Shown: one piece after another, positions 25,006-34,906 of the stretch | How positions within the stretch are numbered: the first letter of the stretch is position 1 | How the letters are laid out: every line of letters starts with the position of its first letter | NCBI GenBank assembly: GCA_963691655.1 | Contig: OY829329.1 | Coordinates: 6,710,708 to 6,774,707, forward strand | Origin: Toxonevra muliebris | Lineage: Eukaryota > Arthropoda > Insecta > Diptera > Pallopteridae | DNA length: 64,000 nt | Reading direction: 5' to 3' | Program-made: the position numbers and the translations under genes | Notes under the pieces: generated by a model | Databases searched by the model: none | What the model saw: the letters and a program-made list of their open reading frames with translations, nothing else | What the model was told of the DNA's origin: nothing

Positions 25006-27367
25006 AATTTAAATTGTAGCATGAGAGAATTGTATCAGATAAACGACACTGACACTGTTTCAATTTAGGTATCATTTTAACTTATGTTTACCTTTTCTTT
25101 GCTCTACTGTTAACTTTTGCATTCAATCTCTCACATTTTAATACATTTCTCTCTCACTTCAATTTCTTTCTATATTTTTTCCTATATTTTTATAAAGACG
25201 ATTTAAAAAGTATTCAAAAAATATTAAAAAATAAAAATGGAAGTGCAGAAATTATAAATCTTTTTTAATAAGCAAACATCACCATATCACAAAAAGAGGA
25301 ATCTCCAATATGGTTGAAGAACCATTGTTTTAGATTATTAGATCCTTCAATCTGTGGTATGTGAAGCATGACTAAGTACTCATTAAATAATTAACTCATG
25401 TTACAGAATCTTTAAATTTTTTGATTATTTTTCTTTACTTTATTTGTGCTTGTGCCACAAAATCATCATTTAAGAAAACATAACATTTGCGAGTTAACCT
25501 CTTTTTTCCTAATGCACACACAAATTAATATAATTTATATAATGAAAATAAACTGACACGAACAAAAAAGAACAGAAAAAGTAGCAAGCAACAACGAAAT
25601 TAAAATACAACTGGCATGAAAGTAAATACAAGTACGTGAAGATATCCAAAATTCAGATTATTGAATACCCAACATTGTCCGGGGTTTAAGGAAAATAGTG
25701 TTAAAAGAAATCCGGGAAAAATGAAAAATTTAAAACCTTCTCAGCCTCGTCGTTTATTATCAAATTTCACTATAAAAATTTCCATTTAAAAAATTTAAAA
25801 TTTAATCCTAAAAGTATGCTAACTAAAAATAGTTTTTACTGCTTTGCATTTGTGGTTATTTTTATTAGCTCATGGAATCATTTAAACGTATATTTGTTTT
25901 AATATATACAGCTAAATAAAGTATAAATGTATTTGCTGCATAAGCAGAAAAAAGCCAATGAATATTGAATAAGTTTATACACGAAAGCGTATCCAGAGTG
26001 TAAGGAAAATAGCTTCTACTAAATAAATTTCTTAGAAATCTTAAAACAAAAAACAAAACAAAAAAAGAGAAGGAAATGCGTGGAATAGTTTGAAATGCAA
26101 TAGAATTAAATAAAATCACTGCGTTTCCTCAATGAAGAACAATAGCAGCCACAGCTTCAGGTTAGGATTTTGCGTCCTTCCTTTCTTTGCTTTTCTTTCT
26201 ACTTAGACTTATTTTGATTTCGATTCGCTACTAAATCGTAAAGCATGTCACGTAAGAAATTTGCGTAATTCGAAATTTGCACTTGATTGCAAAAATTATT
26301 TGCTTTTTCTTTCTGTTATTATTTTTTTTCTTTCGGCTTGCTATTTTTGCTTTTGTTTTTCTATTGCGCATTTTTTTTTTTTTTTTTTTGCTATTTTATT
26401 TTTTATTGTTTTTTTAAGCTATGGTAAAAAATCAATTTGTATTTACTGAGATTTATTGTGAAACCTATCTGCATACTGTATAGACAAAATTTAGTATCTT
26501 TTTATACTATATATGTATATATGTACTTATACTTGGCAGTGAAGCTGGCTGAAAATGCTTCCTTCTTTTTTACTTGAGATTGTAATATTTTTATATATTT
26601 TTCTTAGAATTTTAATATTCTTTTTATGTTTATGTATTGAGAAAAGGTTTTCTTTTCTTTCCTTTTCAGTGAATATTTAATGCAACAATTGTAAAAATAT
26701 CTTTTATTTTTTAATATTAAAATTAATATAAGATTTTTACTTTCATTTGGTTTATTACTTCCTTACTTATTTCGTAAATGTCATACATATGCATGATATT
26801 TTTCTTGTTAAAAAAATATTTCTGTTATTCATTTAAGAAGTGCTTTAATATTTTTGTTTATCATACATAATATTAAGAGAACTCTGTTTAATGATTTTAG
26901 TTTTTAAAATTTAACAGTAAAGATTTAAAATATTCCAGTTCCTTTTACTCAATTGAGCCTTCAACCTAACCATAAAAATGCTAGTGCAATTCGAATGAAC
27001 GAACACGCAAGAGATTAACCATTCTCTCTCTCAGACAACTAACTCTAGAAAATGGTGGACCATCTTAGTCTACTCTCCTAAAAAATGTATTCATACGTGC
27101 AATAAGTGCGATAAGAGAACAAGACACAATCGTAAATGCAAGAGAACGAATGAATAAGAAAGATAAGAGTATATGTATAACCATTCTCTCTCATTAGATA
27201 TGATTTGGTTTGTTAGTGTATCATACATGTAAATTACTCTCATGCAATAATTTTCACTTGCATTTATATTTTCTCTGCTCTCACTTTCCGTTAGCTTCTA
27301 CATTAAATCCCTCATATTTTAATTCATTTCTCTCTCTTTTATTTTTCCTATTCGTACGGCACTCATA
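25006..27367. other. gene-free stretch with one shared segment
   Basis: 25085-25165, just right of element A copy 1, resembles 27262-27350, just left of element A copy 2, in the same orientation (shared TTTTAATWCATTTCTCTCTC). The repeat unit may therefore be larger than the inverted-repeat core. A 21-base poly-T run lies near 26371-26390. No gene recognised. Confidence 0.55.
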
Positions 27368-27678
27368 TGTCAGCTTTTACACACACACACACACACACAA
27401 CGTTTTCCACCAGATTTCTCGCCAGAGGAAGGAAGGAAAAAAGTGAACGAGTGAAAATCGACTGTACCAACGATGTTTGACGTTTGAATTTTACAAATTT
27501 TGCATCTCTGTTCTACTCATGTAAAATGAATAACAAAGAATCAAATAGAAATAAAAAATCGGTCGGTCGAAATCGTTGGGTATAAAAGCTCTCGACGATG
27601 GAACAAGATCGCAAAAGAGAATATGTAAAAATCGGTGAGACAAATGGGGGCAAATCACAGTGTGTAAAAGCAGTCTAT
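27368..27678. mobile_element. MITE-like inverted-repeat element A, copy 2
   Basis: Left end TGTCAGCTTTTACACAC with an expanded AC tract; right end GTGTGTAAAAGCAGTC. The interior is homologous to copy 1. Differences are concentrated in the left third. Confidence 0.65.
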
Positions 27679-27868
27679 GAAATAGAGTAATAGAGATAAA
27701 CTACGGAATATGTTATATAACAGTTATCTACAAGAAAAAAATTTAATAAAATAAGCGCTTGTCAGCAGGTCAAGGGGGGAGGATGTACAAACCATTGTAC
27801 ATTTCAAGTATGATAAAAGAATACCAAAAATATGCATGAGAAAAATTTTCAAAAGCACTAAAAACTAA

Positions 27869-27987
27869 TGTTCGGTTTTCACTATGTCCTATTCTTTGTC
27901 AAAACAAGCGAAAGAGAGAATTTCTTACATGAAATTTGCCAATATGTTGGCAAATTTGATTGAATTTGACATAGTGAAAACCAGGCA
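27869..27987. mobile_element. 119-bp mini-MITE B, copy 1, TAA target duplication
   Basis: The left terminus TGTTCGGTTTTCACTATGTC is inverted at the right terminus (complement of TGCCTGGTTTTCACTATGTC) with two mismatches. Direct TAA trinucleotides flank both sides (27866-27868, 27988-27990). A 3-bp TWA duplication is typical of PIF/Harbinger elements. A second copy with the same termini and TAA flanks lies at 57075-57170. Interior noncoding, with a TTTGCCAA/TTGGCAAA palindrome. Confidence 0.75.
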
Positions 27988-28949
27988 TAATGTTTCCGAA
28001 AACACATCAAACAATTTATAGAATTTATTATCTTACCCCAAGAAATCACCCAAATATATGTATGTATGTATGTATTTATTGTAAATTTATATACGCATGT
28101 AAGTAGCTTATAAGTAACTTCCTGTTACATCATAATCATAAATGATATTCATCATCAACATATACTAAGCTGAGGGCACTTAAAATATGTACATGGTAAG
28201 CACATACGCACATATGTATGTATGTATGTAATTTCAAGTATGTAAACGTTCAACGAGCATTAACTTATACGTAATCAATGAGAGCATAACATAAGCAGCA
28301 CAACTAAAATCAATAAACATAAGTATAGTATAAAATAGCAGCAGTTATTTAGAGTAATACCAACAGCCAGCAAACGTTAGATATCATTATCAAAATGAAT
28401 GACACAACAAATTTTCTACCAATAATCTTATGTACATATAAAAATCCTTTTTTAGATCTCAACCCTAAGTTTCAAAACCAAAGCACAAACAACCAATTGA
28501 GAAATGGAAATATTGAAATATACATTTTAAGAACTATAGATGTAGATATTCATTTGAGTGAAATGAAATGAATACATTTCAAGGTATCCGATAAATTTTA
28601 ATCATCAATTTTGCTATAATATTCAGTAGAAAAAACAATACAATAATCAATGTGGATGAATGTATAGAAAATCAAATAACAACTCCCCAGGTGAACTTAG
28701 GATGATCGTAGCGGAGTAATCATCGAAGTATTCAAAGCAAGCAATGGACTGCTCTCTATTGCTCCAGAGCCCATAGAGTACTAAGTTTTACCTCCATTAT
28801 CTCTCTCTCTCTCTTGATTTTTAAAATGAGCAATTGAGTGGAATTCATTTTCTCTTCCATTCCCCTTTTTGCTTCGTTGTTCTTGAGTTTTTTCCTAATT
28901 ATAAACCCGCGTTAGGTCAAAGGCTTGCACTCAAGCAAATGAGCGTACG

Positions 28950-29021
28950 AAATTTCACACATACAGATCTCAAGAGTGCTCAATCGATCATTGTGTATGT
29001 ATAGGTGGCCACCGCTGTTTT
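28950..29021 (+). repeat. short dispersed repeat family, copy 4
   Basis: Contains ATCATTGTGTATGTATAGGT then GGCCACCGCTGTTTT. It is closely similar to copy 5, 380 bases downstream, so the two may be a local duplication. Confidence 0.6.
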
Positions 29022-29348
29022 AAATATACATGCATACTCCGACCCCCGAACGCAACAACTAAATGAATAAATCGAAAAGAAAATCTCAACTTACCGAGTT
29101 GTCGGCATCAAGAGAAGCTTACTGTTATTTTTAGATGTATTGTTTTTGTAAAAGTCTACATTTCTTGTTTTGTTGTTATTCGTTAGACGATTATACCATA
29201 TATGTGTTTTGTTGTTTCTTAAGTTTGAAAAGAGAACGAGTTTTATCGAAGTCTTGTTTATTGCTTTTTTTTTAGAGAGAGAGTAACAAGCGAGCACAAG
29301 AGCATAAGAAATTTTACATGTATAGAGCTCATTTTCATAGAAAGAAAG

Positions 29349-29393
29349 CTCTCTCATTCATTGTGCATGTATTGGTGGCCATTGCTGTTTTGG
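29349..29393 (+). repeat. short dispersed repeat family, copy 5
   Basis: Contains TCATTGTGCATGTATTGGTG then GCCATTGCTGTTTT, the closest relative of copy 4. Confidence 0.6.
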
Positions 29394-29819
29394 AGTATTG
29401 AAAACATTGCTCTTTTGAGGAGTACTCATTATTTGTGCAACTGTGTTTATAACTTACCATACATCTACACATATCACCATGGCGATTAAAGAAATAAAAT
29501 GCAGTGTCAGGTAGCAACACCACAACCATACAAGCTCAAATATATTGGCAATCATATTTATGTCACGTGGTGAGGAAAGTGAGAGAGAGTATGAAAGCTG
29601 AGTTGTATATGTATGTTAGAATGTATGTAGTGGTACTCAACATGTAGTGTTTAATATTTTTATGAAATATTTCATACACTAATTAGTGTCGTTAAATTGA
29701 TTATGTAGTGGCATTAAAAAGGAATCACTGAATCAATAAGAAACAAAGAAAAATAAAAAATATTTTTAAATTGAAATTCTATGTTTCGAAAGCGAAAAAG
29801 AGTTAAGCGAAGCTCATAT

Positions 29820-29823
29820 AGTG
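29820..29823. repeat. target-site duplication AGTG, left
   Basis: AGTG directly precedes the left LTR and is repeated at 35400-35403 directly after the right LTR. A 4-bp duplication fits gypsy/Ty3-type integrases. Confidence 0.85.
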
Positions 29824-30317
29824 AATTAAATTATTAATTTAATTTGTTCTTTATTTTAATTGTTTTTATTTAAATTAAATTTAATATATTCTTAATATAA
29901 TTAAATGTTAAATTGATTAATGTTTTTATTGTTAAGATAATTCTTCATTTATTTAAATTTAATGTAATAGTTCACAAATTATTAAGTTTTTATTTTTCTT
30001 AAAACAATAGATCTTGTGATCTCGGTTCTCGGCATAAAACTAACTTAGCTTCACTTTTTCATTAATGAGAGGCTTCGGATCTTAAGTGCCCACGAAGTAA
30101 ACAAACATGATTTTAGTCACGTAGTCCACACTCCGCACATCACGCCTATTCTTCTAGTTTCGAGACTAGTCTGGAACTACGCAGTCACGTAGTCCAAACT
30201 CCGAATATAAGAGTACCTTGGTAACTCCGAAACGAAGGCGGAGCTTAAGCAGAGAGAAGAGTAAACTACGTCAGTGGTTTTACACAATAATGTTATTGTT
30301 TAAATACATATATAACT
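29824..30317 (-). repeat. 3' LTR (494 bp)
   Basis: Identical by eye to 34906-35399. Read on the minus strand it starts AGTTATATATG and ends AATAATTTAATT, without the TG...CA ends common in other LTR groups. The AT-rich half next to the right-hand end of the transcript contains several AATAAA-type polyadenylation signals. Confidence 0.95.
30115..30203. promoter_or_regulatory. 21-bp direct repeat within the LTR
   Basis: AGTCACGTAGTCCACACTCC at 30115 recurs with one change at 30183-30203, 68 bases apart, and again at the same places of the other LTR (35197 and 35265). A repeated motif in the promoter-proximal part of an LTR is a candidate transcription-factor or host-repressor site. It has not been tied to any known factor. 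Confidence 0.5.
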
Positions 30318-30332
30318 CGCCTCTCCTTAAAA
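30318..30332 (-). other. polypurine tract
   Basis: The minus strand reads AAGGAGAGGCG directly against the 3' LTR, the position and composition expected of the plus-strand primer tract. Confidence 0.8.
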
Positions 30333-30666
30333 TTCGAGCCTCTTCGAATTACACTAAATTTGGTCGTAATAGCGACACTTTGTAAATTATTATTTGAGGT
30401 ATGAATTCATAAAGTGTATACAATGTATATTAAATAGGTATTTACACAAGTAAATAAAAATTTGCAGATAATATCTATAATATCAAAATGACAAAAGAGT
30501 TTCATTATATTTTATTAAATAACTTAATTATTATTTTAATTCTTATTGCAAAAAAGTATAATAAGGATAATTTAAAACATAATCTAGCATTCTACATATA
30601 GTTTTACATATTTCGATTCATTTTTATTTTGTTTAAGTTATTTATAATATTGTATTTATTATTTCC
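30318..30666 (-). other. noncoding spacer where env would lie
   Basis: About 350 AT-rich bases between the pol stop and the 3' LTR, with no open frame of useful length. Errantiviruses carry env here; this element has none and no recognisable env remnant. Confidence 0.75.
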
Positions 30667-33600
30667 TTATTTTATTGATTTCAAAGGTCTTTTCAATTGA
30701 GCAATATCAATTTTATTGGGATTACTATAGTGGTATTTATTAAAACGTTTAGCTGTTTTCTGCCTTATTGCCATTGGATTTTTCATATACAGATTGGGCT
30801 GAGTCAGATCTAACTGTGATATATTTTCACGCTTTAAATTCTCCCTGTTAATTGCTTTACATTTATTTCTCTTAGTTCTTTCACTAACTTCTTTAAAATT
30901 TATATCTAAACGATTTATGAAATCGATAGGTTTTAATTTGGTAGTACAATGAATCGAATTATTGTAAAAATTTACTGCCTTTAATACCAATTCTTCGGCG
31001 TCGTTAATATTTTCGGAATTTTTAAGTATTCTGATATGTTCAAGAAGAGTAGAGTGCATTCTTTCTATGTCCGAATTACCTGTGTGAGAATTTGGGGTAG
31101 TAAAATGCGTATCTATGTCATTTTCTTGGCAAAATAATTTAATTAAAGCATTATTGAATTCGTTATCCATTACTAGCTTATCTGGTTTTCCTAGAAAAGC
31201 AATTCTCTCCTCTAATTTTGTTTTGACGGTACACATGTTTTTATCGCTTAACTTGTGAGCTGTGCCTAATTTTGAAAATTTATCTATTGTAGTTAAGAAA
31301 CATGTTTTGTGAATTTGGAAAATGTCTACATGCACAACTGCATTCGGTTTTTCTGGCGTAAAAGTATGTTGAAATTTTTTTCGGATAGGATTTCTGTCAT
31401 ATTTGTTTTCGATACATATTCTACAACTATTAACATACCGATTTATGTATTTAAAGATTTTTGGGTAAAAGTACAAATCTTTTATTTGCTCGTAATTTTC
31501 ATGAACACCTCTATGGTTACCTTTTTTATGAATATCGTCAATAATATTCATCAAAAGCTCCTCAGAGTCTATATCAATCGCTAATTTTGTACATTTGATA
31601 AACTTTGTATTGTTATCATTTGAAAATAATTCAATTAATTTCAGTTGTACTTGATTGTATTTTTCATCTTCAAGCTCTGAATATACTCCTACACTTCCCT
31701 TCTTTATTTCTCTTCTAAACAGATCGTTCAAATAATGTGTATTATTAATATCTTCTTCAGATACATAAATAACTTTATATTTTCTAAAAAGTATTTCAAT
31801 TACTTTTTCTTTATTTTTTAAAATTCTTATCTGAGTCCTATATTTATTAACAATACTTTCTGCGATATGAAAGTGTTCATCTAAATCTTCCTCTGCGGAG
31901 TGAATACTTTCTAAAGAACTTTCGTATAATTTGATTCTACTTAGATAATCAGCTACCTTATTTTCTTTACCCTGAAGATATTCTATATCAAATTGAAATT
32001 CATCTAACGATATCTTCCACCGAATAATCCTTGAATTAGGCTCTTTCAGTGAGTACAACCACTTCAAAGGCTGATGATCAGTTTGAATAAGGAATTTTCT
32101 ACCGTAAAGGTATGGACGAAAATACTTTGCAGACCAAACGATCGCTGATAGTTCTTTTTCTAATGTACAGTAGTTCTTTTCATGACCGTTTAACGTTCTA
32201 CTGGCGTAACATATAGGCTTACCATCTTGACTAAGTACAGCTCCTATAGCAAGATTACTCGCATCAGTTGTTAGGACAAATTTTTTGTTAAAATCTGGGT
32301 AAGATAGTAATGGTGGGTTTGTTAATATTTTCTTTAATTTCTCAAAAGATTCGATATATGATTGATCATTTATATCAATTTTAGCATTTTTTTTTAAGTA
32401 TTTTATTATAGGGTTAGCTACCATTGAATAATTTTTAATAAATTTTCGGTAATACCCTGTCAAACCAAGGAATGATTTTATTTCTTTTACAGTTCTTGGT
32501 AATTGAATATTTTGTACTACACTGATTTTCTCAGGGTTAGGTTTTATACCTTTATTGGTAATAATATGTCCCAAAAAATTAGTTTCTCTTGATAAGAATT
32601 TACACTTATCAATTTGTATTTTTAAGTTATATTCATTTAGTCTAGAAAATATTTTTTGTAAACTTTCAAAGTGTTCGGGCAAAGAAGTGGAAAAGACTAA
32701 AATATCGTCCATGTAGATGATACAAATAATATTGATGAAGTCACATAACACGTAATTCATCATTCTTTGAAAAGTGGCTGGCGCATTTTTAAGGCCAAAA
32801 GGCATTCTGTTGAATTCAAAATGACCACGAGAAGTAGAAAATGCCGTCTTTTCAACGTCATTTTCATCCATTAATATTTGGTGAAACCCTTTAGCTAAAT
32901 CTAGCGACGTAAAGTATTGGGCTTTCCCTAACTTATCGAAAAGTGATTCAATGTTTGGTAATGGAAATTTATCATCCACCGTTACATCGTTCAACTTTCT
33001 ATAGTCAACCACTAAACGCCATTTCTGTTTATTAGAATTATCAGGTTTTTTCTTAACTATCCACAAAGGGGAATTATACGGAGATTTGCTAGGTTTTATA
33101 ATATTTTGTTTAATCATTTCATCAATTTGCTTCTCTATTTCTTTTTCTAAAATTTGGGGGTGCCTATAATTTTTGCAGTATATTGGTTTGGTAGAATTGG
33201 TAATTATTTTATGTTTGACACAATTTGTAGTTGTTAGGTTTTGACCTTCTATATAGAATGTTTTTTTATTTTTTTGTAAAAAATTTTTCAAAGAATTCTT
33301 TTCTTGTTCATTTAAATCTTTTGGTATTAAATTACTAATATCAGTAAACTCAAATTTTTCTAAATAATGAATTTCTTCATAGTTAAATTTATGACGATCA
33401 TTAAAAATATTTATATTATTATTATTTACTGTCATAATATTATTTGTGAAATCTATAATAGCACCAATCGGGCCTAAAACATTAATTCCGATTATACAAT
33501 CAAACGTTTTGTCTTTAAAATTAACTAATTTCACTGACATCGTTTCATCTTTTGCATTAAATTCAATTGGTACATTTACAATAACTTCTTCTGTTATAAT

Positions 33601-33825
33601 ATTATTACCTATTAAAGTATTTAGTAAAATTGGTTTTACCAATTTCTTCTTAACAGCTATATTTAAGAAAAAGTCATAGTTGCCTAGAGTGGTAGCAGCT
33701 CCACTATCAATCAAGCATCTGGTTTTTATGTTGTTTATTGTTAGTAATATTATTGGTAAGTTGGTTCCTGAGGTTGTATATGAAAATTTTGAGTAGCATA
33801 AATGGCGTCTACTTCCATAGGTGCC
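30667..33825 (-). CDS. Pol polyprotein (protease, RT, RNase H, integrase)
   Basis: The open frame runs from just after a stop at 33826-33828 to 30667. It is most likely expressed only as a Gag-Pol product by a -1 shift, since the first candidate initiator in frame (33714) is TTG. Numbering from 33714: aspartic protease IDSGA at 2-6, preceded in frame by the hydrophobic strand LPIILL. RT has LDLAKGF at 271-277 and the catalytic YMDD at 334-337. RNase H acidic residues are D484, E521, D546 and D589. The integrase zinc finger is H734, H738, C764, C767, and its core acidic residues are D797, D850 and E884, with 33 residues between the last two, slightly under the usual 35. No internal stop or frameshift is seen, so it looks functional. 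No chromodomain or env follows. Confidence 0.93.
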   Translation of the reverse strand, partial: GTYGSRRHLCYSKFSYTTSGTNLPIILLTINNIKTRCLIDSGAATTLGNYDFFLNIAVKKKLVKPILLNTLIGNNIITEEVIVNVPIEFNAKDETMSVKLVNFKDKTFDCIIGINVLGPIGAIIDFTNNIMTVNNNNINIFNDRHKFNYEEIHYLEKFEFTDISNLIPKDLNEQEKNSLKNFLQKNKKTFYIEGQNLTTTNCVKHKIITNSTKPIYCKNYRHPQILEKEIEKQIDEMIKQNIIKPSKSPYNSPLWIVKKKPDNSNKQKWRLVVDYRKLNDVTVDDKFPLPNIESLFDKLGKAQYFTSLDLAKGFHQILMDENDVEKTAFSTSRGHFEFNRMPFGLKNAPATFQRMMNYVLCDFINIICIIYMDDILVFSTSLPEHFESLQKIFSRLNEYNLKIQIDKCKFLSRETNFLGHIITNKGIKPNPEKISVVQNIQLPRTVKEIKSFLGLTGYYRKFIKNYSMVANPIIKYLKKNAKIDINDQSYIESFEKLKKILTNPPLLSYPDFNKKFVLTTDASNLAIGAVLSQDGKPICYASRTLNGHEKNYCTLEKELSAIVWSAKYFRPYLYGRKFLIQTDHQPLKWLYSLKEPNSRIIRWKISLDEFQFDIEYLQGKENKVADYLSRIKLYESSLESIHSAEEDLDEHFHIAESIVNKYRTQIRILKNKEKVIEILFRKYKVIYVSEEDINNTHYLNDLFRREIKKGSVGVYSELEDEKYNQVQLKLIELFSNDNNTKFIKCTKLAIDIDSEELLMNIIDDIHKKGNHRGVHENYEQIKDLYFYPKIFKYINRYVNSCRICIENKYDRNPIRKKFQHTFTPEKPNAVVHVDIFQIHKTCFLTTIDKFSKLGTAHKLSDKNMCTVKTKLEERIAFLGKPDKLVMDNEFNNALIKLFCQENDIDTHFTTPNSHTGNSDIERMHSTLLEHIRILKNSENINDAEELVLKAVNFYNNSIHCTTKLKPIDFINRLDINFKEVSERTKRNKCKAINRENLKRENISQLDLTQPNLYMKNPMAIRQKTAKRFNKYHYSNPNKIDIAQLKRPLKSIK

Positions 33826-34628
33826 TCATCTACATTTTTTACGAAATTCCTAAAATTTTTATTTCTGTAATTTCCAGAATTGTAATTTTGGTTCTTAAAA
33901 TTCCCAGAATTTTGGTTTCTATAATTACCACTATTTTGATTATAATTACCAGAATTTTGATTTTTATTTCCTGAATTTTCATTTTTTAAATTTTCAAAAT
34001 TTAGGTTTTTATTAAAATAATATTTTTTATTAGTTTGTGGATGCTGAAAATCGTTATCATAACTATATGTAGATCTAGAATTTTTTATTTTTATATCTTT
34101 AAGTAAATTATTCTCTAGATAAAATGTATGAGCTTTATTTATAGAATTAATGTGATTTTGTATAAGTAGGGATTTAATATAAATTGGTAAAAAATTAGTA
34201 TAAATATCAAATATAATTTGCTGGTTGTTGGCTGGTGTATACAAATTGTCGGGCTCCAAAGAAAATTTAGTATTCATTTGGGCTAGAATTTTACTTAACT
34301 TATAATGTAGCTCTTCAATATTTTTCGCGTCTACATTCATAGCATCACTTCTTAGATGAAAAAACGTCCTTTTTATGCCAAATTCTTCTTTCAGCTTTTG
34401 TATAATCTCATCCCATGATGGGTTAATTAAGGTTTCTATTACCTGCAACGCTTTTCCTTGAAGTCGATTAACTAGTACCGCCTGTAAGGTACCTTGATGC
34501 TCTTCCGAAGTCAATCGTAGTACAGTCGCAGCATCTCGTAAATAGTTGCTGAGTGTATACTCACTTGATCCATTATACGCTGGTAGGCTTCTGGCCTCAC
34601 GAAGACTTTCAGCTAGCGATAATGCCAT
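33750..34628 (-). CDS. Gag (292 aa), no zinc knuckle
   Basis: Starts at an ATG (34628-34626) about 280 bases inside the 5' LTR; stop TAA at 33750. Residues 1-180 form a mostly helical region of the Gag capsid type, with SWDEIIQKLKEEFG at 71-84. Residues 214-261 are a repeated Asn/Gly/Ser/Tyr block (NQNSGNYRNQNSG units). No C-x2-C-x4-H-x4-C motif occurs. Gags of the gypsy/17.6 group are known to lack the zinc knuckle, so the low-complexity basic block probably takes the RNA-binding role. The last 76 bases overlap the pol frame, which lies in -1. Confidence 0.88.
   Translation of the reverse strand: MALSLAESLREARSLPAYNGSSEYTLSNYLRDAATVLRLTSEEHQGTLQAVLVNRLQGKALQVIETLINPSWDEIIQKLKEEFGIKRTFFHLRSDAMNVDAKNIEELHYKLSKILAQMNTKFSLEPDNLYTPANNQQIIFDIYTNFLPIYIKSLLIQNHINSINKAHTFYLENNLLKDIKIKNSRSTYSYDNDFQHPQTNKKYYFNKNLNFENLKNENSGNKNQNSGNYNQNSGNYRNQNSGNFKNQNYNSGNYRNKNFRNFVKNVDEAPMEVDAIYATQNFHIQPQEPTYQ
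33783..33789 (-). promoter_or_regulatory. candidate -1 frameshift heptamer A AAT TTT
   Basis: The minus-strand heptamer fits X XXY YYZ exactly in the gag frame and lies inside the only window (33750-33825) where gag and pol frames are both open. A slip here leads directly into the pol frame 24 codons upstream of the protease IDSGA. No strong downstream stem was evident by eye. Confidence 0.65.
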
Positions 34629-34744
34629 TGTTGTTTAATTCTTGGTTTCAAAATTTAAATATGTTTCAAAGTTTGTTTTTTTTTTTTTTTTTTTAATTTA
34701 GATTAAATGTCAGAGAATTTTTCTTCACTTTTTGGTTTATTTAG

Positions 34745-34775
<31 letters not shown>

Positions 34776-34888
34776 AGAGTTTACAATTAAGTTTATAAAC
34801 ACTGAATACTATTTATTTATTTTTCTTTTATAACTTTTTTTTTCACTATGAGTTCGATCACTGGATACGATTTTTTTTTACCACTCGT
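34629..34888 (-). other. 5' untranslated leader of the gypsy-type element
   Basis: Lies between the primer binding site and the gag ATG. It contains two long homopolymer runs (T on the plus strand at about 34679-34694 and 34751-34775), that is poly-A in the transcript. Confidence 0.7.
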
Positions 34889-34906
34889 ATCCCATCCTCG
34901 TCGCCA
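34889..34906 (-). promoter_or_regulatory. primer binding site, tRNA-Ser(GCT)
   Basis: The plus strand reads ATCCCATCCTCGTCGCCA. This agrees over 18 bases with the 3' end of tRNA-Ser(GCT) plus CCA as I remember that conserved tRNA. The final A is also the first base of the LTR, so site and LTR overlap by one base. 17.6 and 297 are also primed by a serine tRNA. Confidence 0.85.

Noticed and set aside
30667..33714. TTG at 33714 as a true pol start
   Set aside because: The frame is open upstream to 33825 and includes protease residues before this codon. Expression as Gag-Pol by frameshift fits better.
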